64,000 bases of DNA, taken from contig CM055095.1 of the NCBI GenBank assembly GCA_029204225.1, forward strand, positions 44,441,446 through 44,505,445. The letters run 5' to 3'. Made by a program: the position numbers and the translations under genes. The notes under the pieces were generated by a model that was not told the origin of the DNA, ran no database searches, and saw nothing but the letters and a program-made list of their open reading frames with translations. This DNA comes from Diphasiastrum complanatum (lineage: Eukaryota > Streptophyta > Lycopodiopsida > Lycopodiales > Lycopodiaceae). Position 1 is the stretch's first letter, and each line of letters starts with the position of its first letter. Positions 23,338 through 35,549 of the stretch are shown piece by piece.

Positions 23338-23400
23338 GACACCTTCGTCTTTTTAAGGGCACCTTTGCCTTTTTAGGGGCATCTTTGCCTTTTTCCCAAA
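23338..23400. repeat. Short tandem repeat (GGGCACCTTTGCCTTTTTA)
   Basis: Three copies of an approximately 18-bp unit in tandem. Confidence 0.75.
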
Positions 23401-23689
23401 AACCCAAAGAGAGAGGAAAATGCCGAAGGTCATCTGCTTTGAACGAGGAATGTTCCTAGCCACTTCCCAAATTTGCAAAGTGAGAGAAAGTTGCTTTCCT
23501 TATAAAGCGAAGTGAGAGAATTTGCAATGCCCTCGTCCACGTCAACATTCTCTATGGGTTGACAGTATACACTATGTACAATTGTCATAGAAGCCATATA
23601 CTTCCAAGTACAACGACTTACCTAATTAGGTGACAATCATTTATTGTAGTTAATACACGGATGAAATCTATAAATAGATCATCCAAGCA

Positions 23690-25830
23690 CAGATTGTTGG
23701 AATCCTCGTGCTACCAGTCTTGTCTTCCTTCTATCAATCGCTCAGTGGCATTGTACTTGATCTTAAAGATCCATTTACAATTGATGATATTGCAACCAGT
23801 AGGAGCTTCGACTAATGACCACGTCGGGTTCTTGATCAGAGAGGAATACTCTCTGTCCATGGCTTCTCTCTAGAGATCAGGGTATGGCTGGCTAAGTGCC
23901 TCTTTGACTGTCGTGGGTTCTTGTATCAAAAGACAGATAGACTCAAGAGTATACCTTGTGGGTTGTGTGCGCACTTGGCTTCATCTTCTTGGAGGAATTG
24001 ACTGATGAACCATTCCTAGGACTTGTTGTTGGGTAGCAGCAACATCTTCGTCTAACTTGCTGTCAAGTAGTGGATCGACGATGGACATGCTTGAGCCTGA
24101 AGCTCAAATTGGCATTCAATGGCATGCGTTGAGGGTTCTTCTAGAGCAATGTCTTTGCCTTTGAAGTCGATATACTGATCCTCGATAAAGACTATATCCC
24201 GTCTAAACAAGATCTGTTGGGTATCGAGGTCGTACAACTTGTAAGTGTTATCAGATGCAGTATATCCAATCAGGATGGCCTTGAGACCTTGGAAGTCAAA
24301 TTTCTTCGTTGTCTCTTTCGAGATCTCTGCGCGTAGGTGATGCATCCGAATACTCGTAGGTTCTTCAAAGAAGGCTTAGAGCCTGTCCACACCTCATCGG
24401 GTGTTCCGCCTGAGAGGGCCTTGGTTGAACACATGTTCTGGACGTAAGCTGTAGTGGAGACAGCTTCGGCCTAGAAGCTCTTGGGTAGTGATGCGTGATG
24501 CATGTGCCAACATACATTTAGCTAATTCAACTAGGGTACGGTTCTTCCTCTCGGCCAAGCCATTTGACTGAGGAGAATAAGGAGTGATGAATTGCTGCTG
24601 AATGTCTTGGCTTTGGCAATATTCCTTAAATTCGATAGAGATGTACTCTCCACCATTATCGGACCCCAGGGCTTTGATTGTCCTTCTAGTCTCTTTTTAT
24701 GCATGCTCCTTGAAGATTCTGAAGCAATTAAAAGCTTCTGATTTCTTCATGATAAAATGCTCCATAGTCCTTCTAGAGAATTCATCAATAAAAGTTATGA
24801 AATAGTTTGCATCCTTCAGAGAAAGATTCTACATTAGGCCACAAATGTTAGTATGTACAACATTTAACAATCCTCTAGCAGTATGTTGATGGCTTGATCA
24901 AATGGTTTCCTAGTATGTTTACCAACTAAAAAGTCTTGAAAAACAGGTAACTCGACTTTATTATCAGGATAGTCTAGATCAAGAACAATAGAATGTTTAG
25001 ACATTTGCTGTATAGAAGCATGATTCAGGTGACCAAGTCTATAATGCCAAAGTAAACTTTTATTTGCTTGAATAGAAGTGCTAAGCGCCTGACTAGAGGC
25101 AAAAAAACAATGACTTAATCTATACAAGTATCCATGCCTCTTTCTGAGTGCTAGGATCTTGCCTATCCTATCAACTACTTTGCATTGATCACATTCGAAT
25201 TCTACTTTATGTCCTAGCTTTGTAATTCTACTTATAGAGATCAGATTTGTAGACAAACTGGATACATATAGGACCTTAGAAAGTAGCTTAGACTGATCAT
25301 TTGCAAAGCCTAATCTTACAGTACCTTTACCTTTAATAGCTTGTATGCTATTGTCACCAAGGTGAACATACTTGTTGGTACTGTAGGGTGTATAGGACTC
25401 AAAAAAGCCAATGAGACTGGTCATATGTTGCCTGGCACCAGAATCCAAGAACCAAGAACTGTCATTGGATGCTTCTTGATGGCTAGTCATGAAGGCATCA
25501 TGATCCGCATTTCTTGAATGGGCTGTGGAGCTTCTGTAGCTGCATTGGCCATTTGATTTGACTGTCCCTTGCTGTTGTTCTTTGCTTTTAGTATCTGGTA
25601 GTCTTGAATCTCGTGGTTTTTTCTCTTGCAGTATCTGTAGAACAACTTCTTCTTAGCTTGCGGGTTTGACTGTTCTTTGTGATGTGTTGGTTTCTGGTCT
25701 TGCTTTGATTGCTTCGGGCCTTTTTTATTCTTCTGCTTAGTCGTGCCTCTGTTGGTGTACAAGGCATGAGAATCAACTGAATAACTAGAGGCTTTGTTCC
25801 TCCACGTGTCTTCCTACAACACCATTGCAA
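23690..25830 (-). mobile_element. Ty1/copia element, minus strand, truncated and broken
   Basis: From right to left it holds a gag tail with a damaged zinc knuckle (25,487-25,830, FYRYCKRKNHEIQDYQI), protease plus gag-pre-integrase (24,864-25,490), integrase core traces (24,400-24,850; YFITFIDEFSR, then ERKNRTLVELAKCML, on shifting frames), and an integrase-to-RT linker (24,052-24,345, KLYDLDTQQILF). The reverse transcriptase N-terminus follows (about 23,690-23,930; REAMDREYSSL, then CKWIFKIKYN). The rest of RT, RNase H and both LTRs are missing. The linker and RT match the family B element at 56.3-58.1 kb. Confidence 0.8.
24864..25490 (-). pseudogene. Copia protease / gag-pre-integrase segment
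   Basis: A 208-codon open stretch. WFLDSGARQHMT at residues about 13-24 is the copia aspartic protease site (D-S-G). YVHLGDNSIQAIKGKGTVRL, then LSKVLYVSSLSTNLISISRI, is the usual protease body. LLWHYRLGHLNHASIQQM, then FLVGKHTRKPF, is the gag-pre-integrase zinc-binding region, in which several Cys/His ligands look altered. It is embedded in the truncated minus-strand element, and the frame breaks where the integrase core should begin. Confidence 0.8.
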
Positions 25831-26049
25831 TGACTCTTGAAAGAGTCAGCCCTGGATGCGTCGTGATGATCATCACCCAGTTGTTGTATGAGCTTGCCAA
25901 CTACCAGCCCACTACGAGATCATAAACCCCCGTATAAGGCCAAAACTGCTGAGTGGAAGGCTAAGAGCGATAAAAGAGATGATGATCAAGACCGAGTTGA
26001 TGATCAGACCAAAAACTATAAGTTAAAATCCACCAGGATACTATAGAAG

Positions 26050-26870
26050 ATCCTAAGCATGTGCATGACGTGCCACAGTACTTCAAGGACTACGATATGG
26101 ATGAAGTGGTACCGGTCATGCCTAGAGCTAAGAGAGAGCCCTTAGAAGAAACCTCCCAAGGAGCCAATATTTATGAAGGTTCAGTCAGAATAAAATAGAT
26201 AGATCTAGCTAAGAAGGGAGAGGAAAGTTGTATGGTATTAGTAAGAGAACATGTAGAGGGAGAGAATGTTGAGGATCTCAAGGCACTTCTTAGCAAATAC
26301 CTCAACTATTTTGCTTGGAATTCGATTGAGCTGAAGGGCATATCCTAGATGTTGTGGTTCACATCATTCTTATGGTTAATGGTGCAAAACTCATAGTTAG
26401 TAGGCCTTATCGATCTAGTCCGCACTACGTCCAGCTGATCCAAGAAGAACTGAAGAGACTTCTAGATGTAGGATTCATCTATGAGATGGAACACACTTAT
26501 TGGATATCGCCTATCATGGTAGTACCTAAGAAAAATGGAAAACTTAGAATTTGTATGAACTACAAGAAACTAAATGCTGTAACCAACAAGGACCATTTTC
26601 TTTTACCATTCACTAAAAATGTGTTAGAGAGAATAGTCCGAGCATTTAGTTTTTTAGATGAGTTTAGTGGCTATAACCAAGTGCAGATAGCCCTAGAACA
26701 TCAGCACAAAATTGCATTCTCCATTGAGTGGAGAACGTATGCCTACAGAGTGATGTCATTTGGATTGTGTAATGCTTCACCTTCAAATGAGTGATGACTT
26801 ATGCCTTCAAGGAATTTCTTCGGAATTTTTTTGAAATTTTTATGGACAACTTGTGTGTCCACTCCTCTAG
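26050..26870 (+). pseudogene. Ty3/gypsy reverse transcriptase fragment
   Basis: The pre-RT region (FKDYDMDEVVPVMPR-like, then LKALLSKYLNYFAW) leads into the 146-codon ORF 26,354-26,794. That ORF has SPIMVVPKKNGKLRICMNY, YKKLNAVTNKDHFLLPF and FSFLDEFSGYNQVQI, which are RT motifs A and B of plant gypsy elements. After GLCNAS a short deletion and frame change occur. The catalytic-site region then reads FMDNLCVHS, so the usual D-D is D-N, which would abolish activity. The element stops at about 26,872 and runs straight into a copia integrase segment. Confidence 0.8.
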
Positions 26871-26873
26871 AGC

Positions 26874-28948
26874 ATGGATAGAATACTTTGTGAGTGTGCA
26901 AAGGCTTTAAGGCTAGATTCACCTTCACCTAAGTCTTTTTGGGGAGAGGCTATTATGTGTGCAACTTATTTGTGTAATAGATTGCCTTGTAAGCCCATTG
27001 GAGGCATAACATCTTATGAGGCTCTATTTTGTAAGAAGCCGAATCTTAAAGATCTAAGAATTTTCGGATTTACTTGCTATGTTTTACAAGCATTAGATAC
27101 AAGAAAAAAGGATGATCCTACTTCTATAAAAGGGATCTTTATTGGTAATGCTGAAAATAGCAAAGGATATAGAGTCTATAATCCAATCACTAAAAAGATT
27201 TTAGTGAGTAGAGATGTAACTTTTGATGAAGGTAACTACTACAAGTTGAATGAAAAAGCTTCTAATCCATCTTATGTCAAGGATCTTGCAAGATTTGAGG
27301 AAGAGCCTACATGTGATCAAGATCTTGAGGATCCATCTCAAGATCTGAGGACTCCAAGGAGGTCTACAAGAAGGAAGGCCGAGCTTTCAAGGCTCACCTA
27401 TGTTGACAAAGGTGAACAAAGGGAAGATCTTCATTCACTTACCTCTTACACTTTTCTAACATCTATGTTTGATGAGCCAAGTTGCTTTGAAGAGGATATG
27501 GAGTCACAAGAATGGAGGGATGCCATGCAATAGGAGTATGATGTTTTTATGGAGAATCATACATGGAAGCTTGTGGACATTCCTCATGGAAGAAAACCAC
27601 TTGATTGCAAATGGATCTATATATTGAAGTACAATCAAGATGGGAGCATCAACAAACACAAGGCAAGGATAGTGGCAAAGGGGTTCTTGCAAACCAAGGA
27701 AGTAGATTTTGATGAAACTTTTGCTCCTGTTGCTAAACTAGTTTCCATAAGGTTGATCATTTCTCTTGCAACTACTTTCAATTGGCCTCTATTTCAACTT
27801 GATGTGACTAATGCATATTTGGAAGAGGAGATCTTCATGAGACAACTCGAGGGCTTCATCAAAGAAGATCAAGAAGAAAAAGTGTGTTTGTCACTAAGAA
27901 GCCTTTATGGGCTTAAGTAAGCACCTAGAGCTTGGTACTCTAGGTTGAATGCTTTCTTGAACTCTATAAAATTTGTTGTAAGTGCTTATGATCCTTCTTT
28001 GTACTTAAGATTCAATGACGGTAAAATCATCATTCTCATTTTGTATGTAGATGACATTATCCTTAGTGGAAATGATCATGATGGTATACATGAAGTGAAA
28101 GTAGCATTGTCTAAAGAGTTTAAGATGGTGGACCTTGGTAATCTTCATTTCATATTAGAAATAGAAGTTTCAAGAGGCAAAGATCTGAGTTTTATTTGTC
28201 AATCCAAATATGCTTCTTCTATTTTAGAAAAGTTTGAAATGAAAGATTGTAAAGGAGTAGAAACTCCTATGGAGAAAAATGTAAAAGTTTCTAATAGTGA
28301 TGGTGAAGCATCCTTTGAGGACATCACACTATATAGAAGACTTGTAGGCTCCTTGATCTATCTTACTATAACCAAGCCTGATCTAAGTTATAGTGTGGAT
28401 AAAATAAGCCAATCTATGCAAAATCCATTGGTTTGTCATTGGAAAAATGCAAAAAGGGTGTTGAGGTACATCTTAGCCACCAAGAACTTTGGCATTTTAT
28501 ATGATGGACCTAATCTTGCCTTGAGGGCATATTTGGATGCTTGTTTTATAGGTGATAAAATGTATAGGAGGTCCACAAGTGCCTTTTTTACCTTTCTTTG
28601 CAATGGCATAGTGTCTTGGCTTTCCAAAAAACAAGATACTATTTCTCTATCTTCAATCGAGTCGGAATACAAGGCACTAACATCAACAACAAAGGAGATC
28701 TATGGCTGAAGAGGCTTTTGGTGGAGTTGCAAGTCATGGAGGCCGATGAGCAGCCAATAATATATTGTGACAACCAATCAAGCCAAGCATTAGCAACCAA
28801 TCCCACATTCCATGCAAGGAGCAAGCACATAGAGATTGCTCACCACTTTGTGAGGGAAAAGGTCCAAGCAAAGGAGATCAAGCTACATCATGTGTCTTCT
28901 TCAGATTGCCTTGCTGATCTACTCACTAAAGCCTTGCCAAAGGCTTAA
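26874..28948 (+). pseudogene. Ty1/copia pol, integrase C-terminus to RNase H
   Basis: The best preserved pol in the window. It runs from integrase C-terminal sequence (FWGEAIMCATYLCNRLP, then IFGFTCYV and RRSTR) through RT (NHTWKLVDIPHGRKPLDCKW, then KARIVAKGF, and YVDDIILSG near 28,047) to RNase H (ESEYKAL, then YCDNQSSQALATNP, ADLLTKALPK). Two in-frame stops (27,531-27,533 and 27,918-27,920) and one frameshift near 28,700 are the only breaks. The N-terminal gag, protease and integrase core are absent, replaced by the gypsy RT fragment. A polypurine tract and LTR start follow at 29,010-29,024. Confidence 0.9.
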
Positions 28949-29009
28949 TTTATCAAGTTAAGATCAACTTTAGGAGTTGTAGATAGATGTACTATAGTTG
29001 TATCATGTA

Positions 29010-29022
29010 AAAGTTAAGGAGT
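29010..29022 (+). other. Polypurine tract before copia 3' LTR
   Basis: AAAAGTTAAGGAG directly precedes TGTTAGAATAGC, the expected start of a 3' LTR, 62 bp after the end of RNase H. The LTR end is not recognisable. Confidence 0.65.
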
Positions 29023-29306
29023 GTTAGAATAGCAATTTTCACATGGTTTTTGATGTATTTTGACATCTATGTGGATCCACACGTGTGAGGACAAATCCAC
29101 AACAGTATTCCCCACCAAAACTGGTGGCGGTCCCACGACACCTGCCTCGAAAGTCCTGCAAAAGGCCTAGAGTCCTTTTATTGACTTTCTAATCAAATAA
29201 CTATGTGATCATCGAATGGGACTTACACACTTAGGTTGCCAAATCCCTCTCACTTATTAACTAGGGTTAGGCTTGCCTTGGGATCCGCAAACCCTCCAAT
29301 AGTTGT

Positions 29307-29508
29307 GTAAATCACTGACATAGAAATGTCAGCTACTGTAAATCACTAGCATAGAAATGTCAGCTACTGTTAACTAATTTAGAAAAACAACGTGAATCTG
29401 TAGCAGTGGGCCACATTGTATAATACTGCAAAATAATCATTGATGGAAGGTGGAAACATCACAACAGTAATAGTACATGAATCACTGACATAGAAATGTT
29501 AGCTACTA
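29307..29508. repeat. Short dispersed repeat with small palindrome
   Basis: A 31-bp unit, GTAAATCACTGACATAGAAA plus TGTCAGCTACT, occurs in tandem at 29,307-29,337 and 29,338-29,368. A third copy lies at about 29,479 and a partial one near 31,224. Each contains CTGACATAGAAATGTCAG, a 7-bp inverted repeat around AGAA. Confidence 0.7.
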
Positions 29509-29639
29509 TTGCCTATTGCAGGAAGAACATGAATGTTGAGCAGGTCTGCCTCTTGTTTTTCCTTCAATCGCTCATTTACATATATAGCAGCTGGAAGATC
29601 TTGTGCTATCTTAACTCTACAATTACAAGATAGTTAACA

Positions 29640-29987
29640 GCTGCTAAACTAATCAGTAGACCGGTTTATTATTGGAGCATGAAGACGTAATGGTCTGTAC
29701 TTGTGATTCCGTGCAAATCTGTAGACTACCTTTGCAATTGTCGCCTGTGTGGAAAAAATGTAGTGTCGCATTTTTTTGCCTGTCAAGAATTGCATGTAAA
29801 AATACAGTGTCGTATTTTTCGCCTGTCAAGAATTTCATGTAGAAATGCATGTAAAAATGCAATGTCACACTTTTTGGCAGTAAAAAATTGTGAGAAAAAA
29901 ATGCATAATGTATTTGCCAACAGTTCTACAAGAAGGTAATGATTAGATCCTCATTACTTGTGGAATTTAAGAAAAATTCCAACACTC
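29640..29987 (-). mobile_element. Putative minus-strand copia 3' LTR
   Basis: On the minus strand, ATAGGGGAG precedes TGTTGGAATTTTTC at about 29,987, which fits a polypurine tract and LTR start. The lower-coordinate boundary is not defined. DNA to the right (about 29,990-30,230) would be the element's 3' internal end, but no RNase H motif is legible. Confidence 0.4.
29755..29885. repeat. Tandem repeat, about 53-bp unit
   Basis: Two and a half copies of a unit containing GTGTCGCATTTTTTTGCCTG, then TCAAGAATTGCATGTA. It lies inside the presumed minus-strand LTR that starts at about 29,987. Confidence 0.65.
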
Positions 29988-29989
29988 CC

Positions 29990-31250
29990 CTATAATGTGG
30001 ATCTGTACTGTAGAAAAGATAGGAAAAATTGTGTTGACAAACTGTATGCTGAAAAATATATCTGCTTCCATCACTCCCACTCAGGATTGATTCGGGAGTG
30101 TAGAGCTTCAACATTAAACTATATCAACAAAGAATCCTTACTGCTCCATGGGTTTTGTAACCTGTTGTGGGAAAGTAGAATAAGTTATCCTAGTTTGATA
30201 ATGTTTGTGTGACGGTAGAAAAATGTAGCATTTTGATAAAAGTGAGGAATGAAACCTCTTCCTTTTTGATCTTTATGGGAATGAAACCCATTGTTGAGGA
30301 ATGTAACCTCCATGATTGAAAGGTCTTCAAGAATTGGTCCTGTCATATTAAAGATGTAATTGAGGAATAAAACCTCTTTGATTCTGATCTTTATGGGAAT
30401 TGCTCAGACGGCTTTGACATAATCACCTTGATAACTTGTTGTTTCTTCCAAAGAATCTTGGATAGCAGAAAAATTGATATTGACAACTTAAGACAATGTC
30501 TCAAAACATGAAATCTTTTCACACATATTGTGAACTCATTTCAAATCGATTATTAGATCTTGAAAGATCTAAAACGATGACCAAAAACTCTAAATGTAAC
30601 AAAAATCAATCAGATGGCCAGACAGAATATGGAAAAGCATCGCAGTATTGACACAAATCTGAATGCAGAGCTAAACATAGCTGTAACCAGATTTAAGTAT
30701 AATAAAATATACAGGTCAATAATGCAGGTGAGCACAAAGCAATAATGGACATAACCACGTGCTTCACAAGGCTAATCACAATCTGTAAATGTTATGAACC
30801 TATTACTGACAATTTGTTTAAAAGAAGAAATCAATGCGTGAAAGCATCTACAATGTCTATCTCACATGTTACAAATGAATGAACTGTGTGACTCATTGGT
30901 GTGAGGGAGCATTTCGTTGTAGTGAATGGGTCATGTGCAGTATGTGTTTAAGAATGTCGTTGCTCGTGCGTGAATCATTCTAACGGTGGCTAGAACTACT
31001 CCTGATCGGTGGACACAATAACTTAGAAAGAGAGCTACTTAACAGTCACAAATGCAAGAGATTAAACAAGAGATTGAGGTGTCATAGATCACCATGTGCT
31101 GAGCTGAAACAAGACAAAAACAATACCATTCTTGCAATAACAGAAATGAATGGCACAATAAATCATGTACATCAAATAATTGGATGGACAATACATTTGT
31201 ACACAGCTGCAATATCGTTGTGTGAATCACTGACATGCCAACTACTATAA
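29990..31250. other. No recognisable gene
   Basis: Short ORFs only. Around 30,240-30,400 the words GAGGAATGAAACCTCTTC and GATCTTTATGGGAAT recur in two or three loose copies. Confidence 0.5.
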
Positions 31251-31269
31251 ATCACTAACATACACAACT

Positions 31270-31750
31270 AGAAAACTCTGTGTTTATCCACGCTAAGTAT
31301 CCACGCGACACTGGACACTTAGTCATTTTTCCGAAATTTTGTTCAGGTGGAACATCTACACATGGATTATCCACGCCAAAAAGTTTTTGAACATGCCTCC
31401 AGCCAGTCCACCGGTGTTTTTCTGACACGGTGCTGAAAAATTTATGCGCGTGGATTATCCATGCCAAATTGAATTTTAAAAATTCCGGCAATTGTTTGGG
31501 AGGGTAGCTTGGTGGCGTTGGAAGGCAGTTTTCATGTAGATAATCCATGCGTGGATGATCCACACAAATTTCAGTTTGTACTACTTCACCAAATCGGACC
31601 GGATTGGACCAGACGTTAAAGATATTCACGTGTGGATATCTTCTGCGTGGATTATCCATGCAAATTTCAATTTGTACTACTTCACCAAACCGGACCGGAC
31701 GTTAAAGATATCCACGCGTGGATATCTTCTGCGTGGATTATCCACGCGAT
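31270..31750. repeat. Cluster of GTGGAT/ATCCAC palindromes
   Basis: TATCCACGC and GCGTGGATA words occur about ten times in both orientations. The sharpest is a perfect 24-bp palindrome at 31,705-31,728, centred on ATATCCACGCGTGGATAT. It is followed by GCGTGGATTATCCACGC (31,731-31,747), which is palindromic around one base. The segments ending near 31,655 and 31,750 are two tandem copies of an approximately 95-bp unit (CAATTTGTACTACTTCACCA, then CGGACCGGA). The 134-codon minus ORF over this region is a translation of the repeats. Confidence 0.85.
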
Positions 31751-31751
31751 T

Positions 31752-31960
31752 TTTTTTTTTTGCATGTTGATAATGAAATGAAATTAGTTAAATAAAGATT
31801 TTTCTAAAGTGAATTATATTATGATGAGGTTATATTTCTGTTTTCTAAAATGAATTATATTATGATGAGGTTTTTTCTTTTTTTTTGCATGTTGATAATG
31901 AAATGGAATTAGTTAAATAAATATTTTTCTAAAGTGAATTATATCATGATGTTCTAGATG
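31752..31960. repeat. AT-rich tandem repeat, about 130-bp unit
   Basis: TTTTGCATGTTGATAATGAA, then ATTAGTTAAATAAA and AAAGTGAATTATATTATGAT, appears twice (from about 31,757 and about 31,887). An extra copy of the AATTATATTATGATGAGGTT part lies between. Confidence 0.8.
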
Positions 31961-32690
31961 ATTGGGATTTTTGATGAGGTAGGCCACCTACTTATGTAAG
32001 ACAGTTGACTCGAGCTACCAAGAGGGTAAGTATGCATGATCTAAGGCTTTGATAGCCAAGGGTTTAGGGTCTACTCTAATGGCACTCTACCCTAATCTCA
32101 TATCCGAGATCATTTAATATGGATTGAGAGCTCCTTTTGTACATACTTTGAGAGATTATCAAGAAAATCTGGTGATTTTGGCAAGTTTGTCTTTAATGAG
32201 AAATTGATGAATGATGAATGTGATGTTTTTTGTGTCTAATGAATAGATTTGAATATGAACAAAGTACTATACTTTCCATGTGTGTGACAAGATGTGAAGA
32301 TCAATTATTTCTAGTTTTATTGTGGTGTTCAAAAGCTCTTGCCAATTAGATGCAAATAGGTTGAATGATGTGCTAGTCTTCTATCTATTAGATATAAGTG
32401 AAATTTTTTTTATGAATTTTTCAATATTTTAGTATCCAAATGAGGTTCATAACATCTGATTTTAACATGCCCAAATGCAACCATCAAGGCTCAAATACAA
32501 GGAAGAGAAAAGCAATTACAAGTTGATGATTGTTTAATTTTTATTGTCCTTATTACTACCTTAAGTTTGATGATAATCCTTCAAGTGTGAATGAAACTTT
32601 AGCAACAAAAGAGTGATTTGATGCAATGAAAAGTGAGTATATGATGCATTGTTTGAGATACTTGTAAAATTATTGATCCTCCATCAAAGA
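31961..32690. other. No recognisable gene
   Basis: AT-rich. May be a decayed copia integrase-to-RT interval, because an RT scrap follows, but no motif is readable. Confidence 0.4.
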
Positions 32691-32694
32691 TACA

Positions 32695-32850
32695 AAATGT
32701 TACTGTTTGCAAATGGGTTTTTAAGATCAAGCTTAATCAAGATGGTAGTGTGAACAATTATAAAACAAGACTAGTTGCCAAGAGATATGCTCAATTCAAG
32801 GGGATTGACTATGATGAAACACTTGATTCTGTTATAGTTTGTGCTGATGA
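32695..32850 (+). pseudogene. Copia reverse transcriptase scrap
   Basis: One frame reads VCKWVFKIKLNQDGSVNNYK, then TRLVAKRYAQFKGIDYDETL, the N-terminal part of copia RT (CKWVFK, then KARLVAKG and DYxETF). The sequence then leaves the family. It is a small remnant with no neighbours to define its element. Confidence 0.75.
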
Positions 32851-34410
<1,560 letters not shown>

Positions 34411-34414
34411 GACA

Positions 34415-35545
34415 AATGAACTTAAGAAAGTTGGAAAATTGCACTTCTTCAAGTGAAGCATGGAATGCATTGAAGAAGGTGTATGAAAGTAGGTCCACTT
34501 CTAGGCCCCTAACCCTAAGAAGACAAATCTTTCAAAGTATCCAAAAGGAAGGGAAAAGTGCTCAGGCCTTTATTTTAAGAGTCAAAGCATTAAATGATGA
34601 TCTAGCATGTATACATAATAGCATTAAAGAAGTAGAGCTTGTATAAGTAATGCTTAATGGATTGTTAGATAATCATGCTAAACTTGTGCAAAGTTCTGCC
34701 ATCCAAAAGACATTGCCAAGTGTGGAGGACTTGCAAGAGGTCTTGGTGGCTAAAGAACATAGGCTACAAGCAAGAGGAATGAGCCACTTCAACTCAAGGA
34801 GGAGGAGAGACATTGTTCTCTAAGGGCAAAGGCAAATGCAAAGGCAAAGGTAAGGGATTCAAGAAGCAAGAGAACTTGGATCAAGGTGAGGCATCCTCTT
34901 TTGGTGATAAGAGAAAGGACAAGTCTAAGCTTAAATGTTTTTATTGTGGAATGAAAGTACACTTTGCTAGTGAATGTTACAAGAAAAAGAGAGATCAAGG
35001 ATAGAAGCAAGAAAATCTCATTTTAAATGATGATGTTGTTGAATATGATGATTACTTTGTGATGTCTTCAAGTTGTTGTCAAGAAAATGTGATATTGATC
35101 CATCGTGGATTAATAGTTGTGCTAGTTCTCATATGACAAATCATAAAGGACATTTTTCTTTTTTATTGAGTTATGAAGGTGAGAAGAAAGCCATCTACAC
35201 TGCCAATGAGGGCAAGAGTGCCATCAACAACATTGGTACAATTTCTATTTTCAATGTTTACAAATAGGAATGTGAACTTGAAGAATAATATTTTAGCAGT
35301 GGTAGTGCTAAGATGTATGTCACATTTATTGAAGACTTTAATATATTTGCTTGGGCATATCTTCTAAAGAGCAAAGATGAGGTGTTTGATGTCTATGTGA
35401 AGTTCAAGAATGCAAGGGAAACCAATTCAACACTAAGATCAAGTGCTTGAGAAGTGACAATGGTGGTGGGTACATTTTGACCAAATTCAAAGCTTTCTGT
35501 GATGCACATGGAATCACATTAGAGAAAATTTGGCCTTGAAAAGGG
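34415..35545 (+). pseudogene. Copia gag-protease-integrase remnant
   Basis: Gag helices (SSSEAWNALKKVYES, then LRRQIFQSIQKEGKSAQAFI, 34,416-34,646) precede a lysine/glycine-rich segment and the zinc knuckle CFYCGMKVHFASEC (34,813-35,004). A protease start follows at 35,073-35,267, where the site reads WINSCASSHMT, so the catalytic D-S-G has become N-S-C. A piece of integrase core comes next (VTFIEDFNIFAWAYLLKSKD, about 35,320-35,400), and it ends near HGI at about 35,520. Each part is in a different frame or interrupted by stops. RT and RNase H are missing. Confidence 0.8.
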
Positions 35546-35549
35546 CCCT

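Noticed and set aside
31255-31659. 134-codon minus ORF
   Set aside because: It spans the GTGGAT/ATCCAC palindrome repeats; recurring DNPR/DHPR words mirror the DNA repeat.
31270-31750. CRISPR-like array
   Set aside because: Units are palindromic and irregularly spaced, with no unique equal-length spacers, in a plant nuclear context.
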